This document shows, piece by piece, positions 19,411-24,452 of a stretch of DNA of 24,452 nucleotides. Location of the stretch: the NCBI GenBank assembly GCA_013306675.1, contig JABLUY010000377.1:1-24452 (forward strand), given 5' to 3'. Position numbers and translations under genes: made by a program. The notes under the pieces are model-generated. The model was given only the letters and a program-made list of their open reading frames with translations. It was not told where the DNA came from and ran no database searches. How positions within the stretch are numbered: the stretch's first letter is position 1; every line of letters starts with the position of its first letter. Source of the DNA: Thraustochytrium sp. TN22 (Eukaryota > Sar > Bigyra > Thraustochytrida > Thraustochytriidae).

Positions 19411-19455
<45 letters not shown>

Positions 19456-20169
19456 GCCGCCGCGACACGCTCGCCAGCAAAATCAGGCTCTCCGCAGCGT
19501 GCGCAAACTCCATCGATGTCAGCACGACCGTCTCCACGCCTTGCGCGTGCAGCACACCAAAGGCCTGGCGCGCCGTGGCCAGGTCGCTGACCTTGACGCC
19601 TGTCAGCAGCTCCAGTTCGAACTGGTTCGGCGTCAGCACGCTCGCCAGCGGGACCACCTCTGTCTTGTACACCTCTACGAGCGCCTCCGGCACATACAGT
19701 TTGCCCTTGTCGCCCAGAACCGGGTCGCAAAAGTACCGCACGCCAGGGCTCTCCTTACGCAGCATCTCAAACACGCTCAGGACCTGCCGCAGGAACGACA
19801 CCGAGCCAATGTAACCCGTCAGCAGGTACGAGTAGTGGCTCAACAGCCCGTTCATGCGCAGGCCCTCCGCCAAAGCAGCCAGCTGCTCCCCATTCAGCAC
19901 CTCGCCCTTGACGCCATGCTTGTATCCCGTATGGTTCGAAAACTGCACGCTGTTGATCGGGTCCACGTCAAACCCCAGCAGCTGCAGTGGGAACGTCGCC
20001 GACTTGTTGCCCACGTACCCTTCGTGCCACCTCACCCCTCGGTCAGCCGGATGTGCACCTCAGACTCGGACCCGGACCGCCGCCCTTTCCGCGTTTCCGC
20101 GTCCCCTTATCACTTACCGTGCACCGTGTGCGACTGGATGCTGAGCACGCGGCCCCATACTGTACACAT
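19094..20169 (-). CDS. PDXK: Pyridoxal kinase, two exons, with internal poly-Gln tract
   Basis: Phosphorylates pyridoxal, pyridoxine or pyridoxamine with ATP in the cytosol (vitamin B6 salvage). Exon 1 is 20169-20118 and exon 2 is 20019-19094, giving 325 residues. Exon 1 supplies RVLSIQSHTVHG and exon 2 continues YVGNKSATFPLQ; the joined order is that of the ribokinase-fold PdxK family. Further matches are NSVQFSNHTGY (40-50), LLTGYIG (83-89), YFCDPVLGDKG (113-123), VLTPNQFELELLTG (145-158) and the catalytic GTGD (249-252, D252), with VQSKRDIE-like IQSRKDIE near the end. Between SVSRRR and GTGD, where family members have a variable loop, there are 14 glutamines (207-220) and an LQLQLQ tail. 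The fold and active site look intact. The first ATG in the splice frame gives MCTVWGRV. Confidence 0.94.
19394..19453. repeat. (CTG)14 trinucleotide repeat inside PdxK, with a (CTGCAG) flank
   Basis: Fourteen uninterrupted CTG units (19412-19453) lie next to alternating CTG/CAG (19394-19411). On the coding minus strand these are CAG codons for glutamine. The purity suggests recent or ongoing length change. Confidence 0.95.
20020..20117 (-). other. PdxK intron (98 nt, GTAAGTG...AAG)
   Basis: Donor GTAAGT is at 20117 on the minus strand and the acceptor ends at 20020. It is phase 1, and splicing joins VH-G-YVGNK exactly as in the family. CTGAC on the minus strand (plus-strand 20042-20046) lies about 23 nt before the acceptor. 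There is no pyrimidine-rich tract. A nearer AG would break the frame. Confidence 0.9.
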
Positions 20170-20970
20170 TCATCCCGTCCGTCAGCCCGACCGCCAAGCC
20201 GACGTCGCAGCGCTCCACGCAGCTCCGTGGCGTGCCTGCCCTGCCCTGCCCTGCCCTGCCCTGCGCTGCGCTGCGTGCGCTGCAGCGCGCTCAAGTCCAG
20301 CGCGAGACAAGCCCAGGCCTGGCAGCCGGCCGCGGCCTCCTCGGCCGCCCGTGCACCTACCCCTGTGCGCGCTGTCGCCGTCGTCGTCGACGCCGCCCTG
20401 CGCCGCCGCGGCGCTCGTCATCCTCTCTCGCCTTCGGCTTCGGCTTCTGCTCGTCCTTCAGCCCCCCGGCCTGCGCGCGACGAAACGCCGCGCGACGAGC
20501 GGGCGAACGGAACGGAACGAACCGCCCGGGGAGCGTTACGCAGCCGGCGGTTGTGGAGCCTGAGTGAGGGGGCGTCCCAGGCGGGCTCGGGCTCGCGGTG
20601 CGTCACGAGTCAAGAACCGCGACCCGACGCGGCGGCGCGGGCGCGCGCGGCCCGGTGATGGCGCGTGGGGGCGCGAGGGGCGAGCGCGGGCCGCGCGCGC
20701 AGGCCTGCACGCGGCCAGGCGGCCCGTGGCGCGGCGCAGAGCGGCGCAAGGGCGGCGCGCACCCCGGTGTGTGAGCTCACCGCTGCTTGCGTGCGCCTGC
20801 GCGAGCGGTGGCACGGCGCCGGTCGACGAGAGGCGACGCCACGGCGGCCGCCGCCGCGCCTCAGCTCGCGGGCGGCACTGGCAGTCCTGTATCGCCAGCG
20901 TCCCGGCCCTTTCCTCGTCGTTGTCGTCGTCGTCGTCGCAGCCGCCACCGCCGCCGCCTCCGCTGCCGCC
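20170..20970. promoter_or_regulatory. Divergent promoter region between PdxK and the SDR16C-like gene
   Basis: 801 nt between two start codons pointing away from each other, so it should contain both promoters. There is no TATA box. The left part carries a (CTGCC)n array, the middle is CGCG-rich, and the right end has (GTC)n then (GCC)n triplets running to the ATG at 20971. A large minus-strand open frame across it (20536-21795) is the shadow of the SDR gene. Confidence 0.5.
20236..20275. repeat. (CTGCC)/(CTGCG) pentanucleotide array
   Basis: Five CTGCC units are followed by three CTGCG units, 67-106 nt upstream of the PdxK ATG. This parallels the pentamer array upstream of GDPD. Confidence 0.85.
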
Positions 20971-22031
20971 ATGTCTTCTGTAGGCACGCTCGTGGGCGAC
21001 CTGCTGCCGCGGCCGCCGCGCAAGTGGGCGTACCTGCTGGGCATCGCCGCTGCGTACTACGGGCTGCGCGAGGTGGCGCCGGCGCTCTTCGAGAAGGACA
21101 TCAAGGGCGATGTGGCCGTCGTCACGGGCGGCGGATCCGGCATCGGCCGCCTCATGGCGCTCAAGCTCATCAAGGAGGGCTGCGCCGTGGCGATCCTTGA
21201 CATGAACCTCGAGGGCGCCGAAAAGGTCGCCAAGGAGTGCCAGGACCTCGGCGGCAAGGCCAAGGCGTACAAGTGCAATGTCACCGACCGCGCCAACGTC
21301 TATGCCGTCGCCAAGCAGGTCGAGGAGGACTTTGGCCGCGCCGATATCATCATCAACAACGCCGGCATTGTCGGCGGCAAGAAGCTCGTCGAGGCCGACG
21401 ACGACCGCATGGAGGCCGTCCTCCAGGTCAACACGCACGGCATCCTCTGGGTCACCAAGGCCTTCTTGCCTGGCATGCTCCGTCGCGATCATGGCCACGT
21501 CGTCGTGATTGCCAGCTCCGCCGGTCGCGTTGGCGTGCCCAACATGGTGGCCTACTGCGCATCCAAGTTCGGCGCCGTCGGCGCCGGCGAGGGCATTCGC
21601 CTCGAGATGCGCAAGCTCGGCTCCAAGATCAAGTGCACCACCGTCTGCCCCATGTGTACGTTTCCTTTCCTCTCGATCTTGCTCGCTTTCGCTCCCGCTT
21701 GCACGGACTGCCACACTGACACACTCTCGCTCGCTCGCTCGCTCGCTGCACAGACATCTCCACCGGCATGTTCGAGGGCGCTCGCCTCCAGCCAAAGTGG
21801 AAGATCCTCGACCCCATCGTCAACGCCCTCATGCCCATCCTCGATCCCACCTATGTCGCGAACTCCGTTGTCCAGGCTATCAAGCGCGACCAGCCCCTGC
21901 TCGTCATGCCCGCCTTCGCCTACACCACCACCATTCTTCAGGGCCTGCTGCCTGTTGGCCTCACCGACCGTCTCATGGAGGACCTTGGCGTCAGCTCTTC
22001 CATGGACCACTTTAAGCAGACCCGCGCATGA
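20971..22031 (+). CDS. Membrane-anchored short-chain dehydrogenase, SDR16C/RDH10-like, two exons
   Basis: Exons 20971-21655 and 21754-22031 give 320 residues. A hydrophobic stretch (about 19-30, KWAYLLGIAAAY) near the N-terminus suggests an ER or lipid-droplet anchor, as in the retinol dehydrogenase/17-beta-hydroxysteroid dehydrogenase 11 group. The SDR core is complete: VVTGGGSGIG (50-59), NNAG (129-132), Asn153, Ser182/183 and YCASK (195-199). D77 after the second strand suggests NAD(H). The splice restores CPMYISTGMFEG, the family's CP-x-x-I-x-TGMF motif. The C-terminal part (PIVNALMPILDP...) is the usual hydrophobic tail region. The ATG sits in a good context (GCCGCCATG) and no other ATG precedes it in frame. 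The substrate may be a retinoid, sterol or long-chain alcohol; it cannot be fixed from sequence. Confidence 0.92.
21656..21753 (+). other. Intron of the SDR16C-like gene (98 nt, GTACGT...CAG)
   Basis: The phase-1 splice is fixed by the CPMYISTGMF motif. CTGAC (21716-21720) lies 34 nt before the acceptor. The pyrimidine-rich tract is a (CTCG)n tetranucleotide repeat (21726-21747). The upstream frame has no stop within the intron, so a retained intron would not truncate the protein immediately. Confidence 0.93.
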
Positions 22032-22095
22032 TCGTGCTGGCGATGTGTGTTGTGATACGAGAAGTGAACGAAGATCCGACAATGTGACCCTGATG

Positions 22096-22218
22096 AGACA
22101 GAAAGACAGACGAACAAACAATCAAGCAAACAAACAAACGAGGCAGACAGACAGACACACAGGCAGGCAGGCAGGCTAGCTAGCTGGCTGGACGGCAGGA
22201 CGGCAGGACGGCAGGCGG
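22096..22218. repeat. Compound microsatellite: CAGA, CAAA, CAGG, CTAG and (GACGGCAG)3 units
   Basis: Successive short runs share a four-base period but differ in sequence, ending with three perfect GACGGCAG octamers (22191-22214). The order looks like stepwise mutation of one slipping array. It probably lies in the SDR 3' untranslated region. Confidence 0.8.
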
Positions 22219-22368
22219 ACACGCCAGCAGATAAACCAGGGAAAGGAAAGCAGCTTGATAGGTCCATCATCTTTCACGTCCGCGATTGGCCTTACTTTGC
22301 TTTGCTTTGTTTTGCATTGCGCGCCCGCGTGCTCGCCTCCAAACCTTGCGCCCACCATGGGCAAAGAT

Positions 22369-22594
22369 GAGCAAACAACAACTTCAACATGATTCATCAC
22401 AGGCTCGCAGCTTTCTGGTCAAAATGGAGCAAACAACAACTTCAACATGATTCATCACAAGCTCGCAGCTTCCTGGTCAAAATGGAGCAAACAACAACTT
22501 CAACACGATTCATCACAGGCTCGCAGCTTTCTGGTCAAAATGGAGCAAACAACAAATTCAACATGATTCATCACAGGCTCGCAGCTTTCTGGTC
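22369..22594. repeat. 58-bp minisatellite, 3.9 copies
   Basis: Units start at 22369, 22427, 22485 and 22543 (the last is 52 nt), each beginning GAGCAAACAACAA. Copies differ by only a few single bases, so the array is young. It is AT-richer than its surroundings. There are no spacers, so it is not a CRISPR array. It sits just downstream of the HIT gene stop codon. Confidence 0.95.
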
Positions 22595-22620
22595 TTGCTT
22601 GGCGTGGCTTTGCATCACAC

Positions 22621-23820
22621 CTATTGCGGCCTTGCGCTTGCAGGGTTCTTTGGAAGCAGATTTGAAGCCGGCTTCCCCGCGTCAAGGATATCCAGGACCG
22701 GCTTGAGAGGGACCCACCGCAGCACGTTGTTCTGCTCGGCGCCAAAGATGGTCAGTGGCCCGACCAGGACGTGCATGTGCAGGTAGCCAATGCTTGGCCG
22801 TGAGTGAAACCCGAAGCGGATGGCATCCTCATGTAACCAGCGCTCTGCCTCCACCTCGCCCACGCGCGCGCAAAAGTACGCACGGTTGGCGCGCACATAC
22901 TTGAGCGCCTCATCGCGCATGCACCGCAGCAACGGGGCGTGCTCCGGCCGGAGGTCGTACAACCAACGCAGCTCAATGCACGGCTTCGCAGGTTCTGTGC
23001 TCATATTCATCCTCACAATCTCCTCAGCGCGCGGCATTACCAGCATATGCCAAATGGTGGCCATGTCCTGGCCGCCGATGCCCCGAAAGGCGACCAGCCG
23101 CTCGCTGACCAGGTGGAAGCCTAGACGGCCGCTCTCATTTGGCCGCCCCGGTGCTGTTGCGCCCAGGGCATACGGCAAAAATTCATCGCCCAGCTCCTCG
23201 CTGCGACTCGTCAGCAGCGCCCCTTCGTGTACCCCAGGTGCCCCCTCGGGAGGGTAATCCTCCTCCGAGGCGACCTGCTTGTCCACCGTGGATTCCCGTT
23301 CCTGCAGATCGTGGCTCAGTAGATAGCACGTAACACCCTCAACCACGCACGACTCATTCTCGCCCAGTACACGCGTGTCTTCAAGCTCGTTCTCGCCCGG
23401 CAGCACAGCCCGGCGAGGCTGGGTCTCCATCGCCCTCTGCCGTAGATGCTCGCGCAGCTGCCGCGACCTGGCTGCGTCCATCGGCTCCAGGTGCAGCCCC
23501 GGCGACCTGGCTGCGGCCATCGGCTCCAGGTGCAGCCCTGCGTTCGCATCCGCATATGTCTCGGATGTCAAGGCCCCATCAGCGTCGCCCTCCGTGGAGC
23601 CGTCCGACTCGAAACTGGTCATCTGGGTCTGTGCCGAGCCCTGTGCGGGACGGACACTTACGTCGCGCAGGTCTTGCTGCTGCGAGTAGGCATCCGGCGC
23701 CGGCACCTCGGGCGATTTCCCCTCGGACTCTAGTCGCTGTGCCGTCGATGCCGCCACCGAGCTAGCTCCCACCCTGGACCGTGGCCCGACTCTCCGTCGC
23801 TTGGTTTCCCGCGAGGTCAT
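22621..23820 (-). CDS. HIT-domain protein (HINT3/aprataxin-like) with long disordered N-terminus
   Basis: 399 residues. The C-terminal part (about 232-380) resembles the HIT superfamily of nucleotide hydrolases/transferases: LVAFRGIGGQ, WHMLVMPR (H258), GFHSRPS (H339) and the histidine-triad segment YLHMHVLVGP (346-355). The GFH-x-x-P-S form is seen in the HINT3/aprataxin group. The first His of the triad is Tyr346; H348 (expected nucleophile) and H350 remain. The N-terminal 230 residues are polar and low complexity, starting with a basic KRRRVGPRSR (7-16, possible nuclear signal) and containing a perfect-length 13-residue duplication, GLHLEPMAAARSP/GLHLEPMDAARSR (95-120). The ATG at 23820 is the first ATG in frame. 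The substrate (nucleoside phosphoramidate, adenylated DNA or cap dinucleotide) is not resolved. Confidence 0.78.
   Translation of the reverse strand: MTSRETKRRRVGPRSRVGASSVAASTAQRLESEGKSPEVPAPDAYSQQQDLRDVSVRPAQGSAQTQMTSFESDGSTEGDADGALTSETYADANAGLHLEPMAAARSPGLHLEPMDAARSRQLREHLRQRAMETQPRRAVLPGENELEDTRVLGENESCVVEGVTCYLLSHDLQERESTVDKQVASEEDYPPEGAPGVHEGALLTSRSEELGDEFLPYALGATAPGRPNESGRLGFHLVSERLVAFRGIGGQDMATIWHMLVMPRAEEIVRMNMSTEPAKPCIELRWLYDLRPEHAPLLRCMRDEALKYVRANRAYFCARVGEVEAERWLHEDAIRFGFHSRPSIGYLHMHVLVGPLTIFGAEQNNVLRWVPLKPVLDILDAGKPASNLLPKNPASARPQ
23461..23538. repeat. Two tandem 39-bp repeats inside the HIT gene
   Basis: In-frame duplication encoding the two GLHLEPM[AD]AARS copies. Because 39 is a multiple of three, copy-number change would keep the frame. 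Confidence 0.85.
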
Positions 23821-24005
23821 GTTGCTGCTGCGGAAGCGAGCGGTGCCGCAGCTGCTCTGGCGGTGCGCCGCAGTCGCAGCACGGCTTGCGCGGCTCCGTG
23901 CTGACAGTGAGTGAGCCCTTTGCGAGAACCAAAGACCGCCTCGCGCGAGTACGTCGTGAAGAACCACACCTTGCGCGAGGATGAAACTTTGCGCTTGTTG
24001 CGGGG

Positions 24006-24045
24006 AACGATCTGCCGCTTGCCGCAACGACCTGTCGCTTGCCGC
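24006..24045. repeat. Two tandem 20-bp repeats
   Basis: Two adjacent 20-nt units, each starting AACGA and ending CGCTTGCCGC, differ at two positions. They lie about 190-230 nt upstream of the HIT ATG. Confidence 0.8.
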
Positions 24046-24400
24046 GCGAGCTGCGCGAGCCGCGCGAGTCTCACAGGCTGTGCAAGACCGCTTCCTCCGC
24101 GACGCCTTTTACGGCCGCCGCCTCGGTGGACGGACGTGCGCACCTTCTTCGCTTTTCTGCGCGCGTTTCGCCGAGCTCTTGCGCGCGGCGGCCAGGCAGC
24201 CAGGCAGCCAGCCAAGCTCGCGCGGGCAGCGCGCAAGGGCTCGCTCGGGCCGGGCTTCGCCGCCTCCCGCGCGCGCCCTCCCACGCGCCGCACGTGCCGG
24301 AGCGCGACGGTCGAGCGAACGCCGGCGCCCCCCGCCCCTCGCCTCCTCTCCCTGCCTGCCTGCTCGCCCTGGCTCGTCGAAGCGCGCTCGCCGGCCTGCG

Positions 24401-24452
24401 CCGCGCCGCGCCGCGCCGCGCCGCGCCGCGCCGCGCCGCGCCGCGCCGCGCC
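24401..24452. repeat. (CCGCG)10+ pentanucleotide array running off the window
   Basis: Ten perfect CCGCG units plus CC reach the last base, so the true length is unknown. It is the purest period-5 array seen here. Confidence 0.9.

Larger units (their letters stand above)
22032..22620. other. Convergent 3' flank between the SDR16C-like and HIT genes
   Basis: 589 nt made up largely of repeats: a compound tetranucleotide/octamer block (22096-22218) after the SDR stop codon, then the 58-bp minisatellite (22369-22594) ending 27 nt short of the HIT stop codon. There is no independent gene; open frames here follow the repeats. Confidence 0.6.
23821..24452. other. Upstream region of the HIT gene to the window end
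   Basis: 632 nt, presumably the promoter and leader of the minus-strand HIT gene. It contains two 20-bp tandem copies starting AACGA (24006-24025 and 24026-24045, two mismatches), CGCGAG-rich DNA, and the (CCGCG)n tract at the edge. The HIT frame stays open upstream to 24027 but without an ATG. No other gene is recognised. Confidence 0.5.

Noticed and set aside
20536-21795. 419-codon minus-strand open frame over the SDR16C-like gene
   Set aside because: It is antisense to exon 1 of a well-supported gene and continues into the promoter. The translation has no known motif.
22369-22594. Possible CRISPR array
   Set aside because: The units are directly adjacent without spacers and the genome is eukaryotic; it is a minisatellite.

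Overview
This window looks like nuclear DNA of a GC-rich eukaryote, most likely a unicellular protist or alga. Three of the eight recognisable genes need a short GT-AG intron (89, 98 and 98 nt) to restore a conserved domain. The proteins are eukaryotic types: a DMAP1/SWC4 chromatin subunit, an AP2-domain transcription factor, animal/plant-type pyridoxal kinase and an SDR16C-like membrane dehydrogenase. Non-coding DNA is full of simple repeats. An AP2 factor with long Gln/Asn/Ala tracts fits a green or red alga, a stramenopile such as a labyrinthulomycete, or a related protist; the sequence alone does not name the lineage.

Layout, left to right. At the edge there is a possible gene tail (2-178), then about 1.1 kb without a recognisable gene. 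Next come a glycerophosphodiester phosphodiesterase (1285-2324, +, one intron) and a DMAP1/SWC4 homologue (2872-4563, +). These converge on two short-chain dehydrogenases on the minus strand (4933-5745 and 6479-7546). About 9.4 kb (7547-16909) follows with no recognisable gene, dominated by low-complexity DNA and period-4 and period-5 microsatellites. The right part holds an AP2-domain regulator (17073-18686, +), pyridoxal kinase (19094-20169, -, one intron), a membrane-anchored SDR (20971-22031, +, one intron), a 58-bp minisatellite (22369-22594) and a HIT-domain protein (22621-23820, -). The window ends inside a (CCGCG)n tract.

Genes alternate in convergent and divergent pairs with their own spacers. 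There is no operon-like layout and no clear shared pathway. GDPD and the SDRs may touch lipid metabolism, PdxK makes the vitamin B6 cofactor, and DMAP1 and AP2 act in the nucleus. I did not find a convincing new multi-gene system. The points most worth checking are the CAG tract inside pyridoxal kinase, a tandem repeat that runs into the end of an SDR coding sequence, the recurring pentanucleotide satellites, a shared CTGAC branch-point-like word in all three introns, and the 9.4-kb gap.
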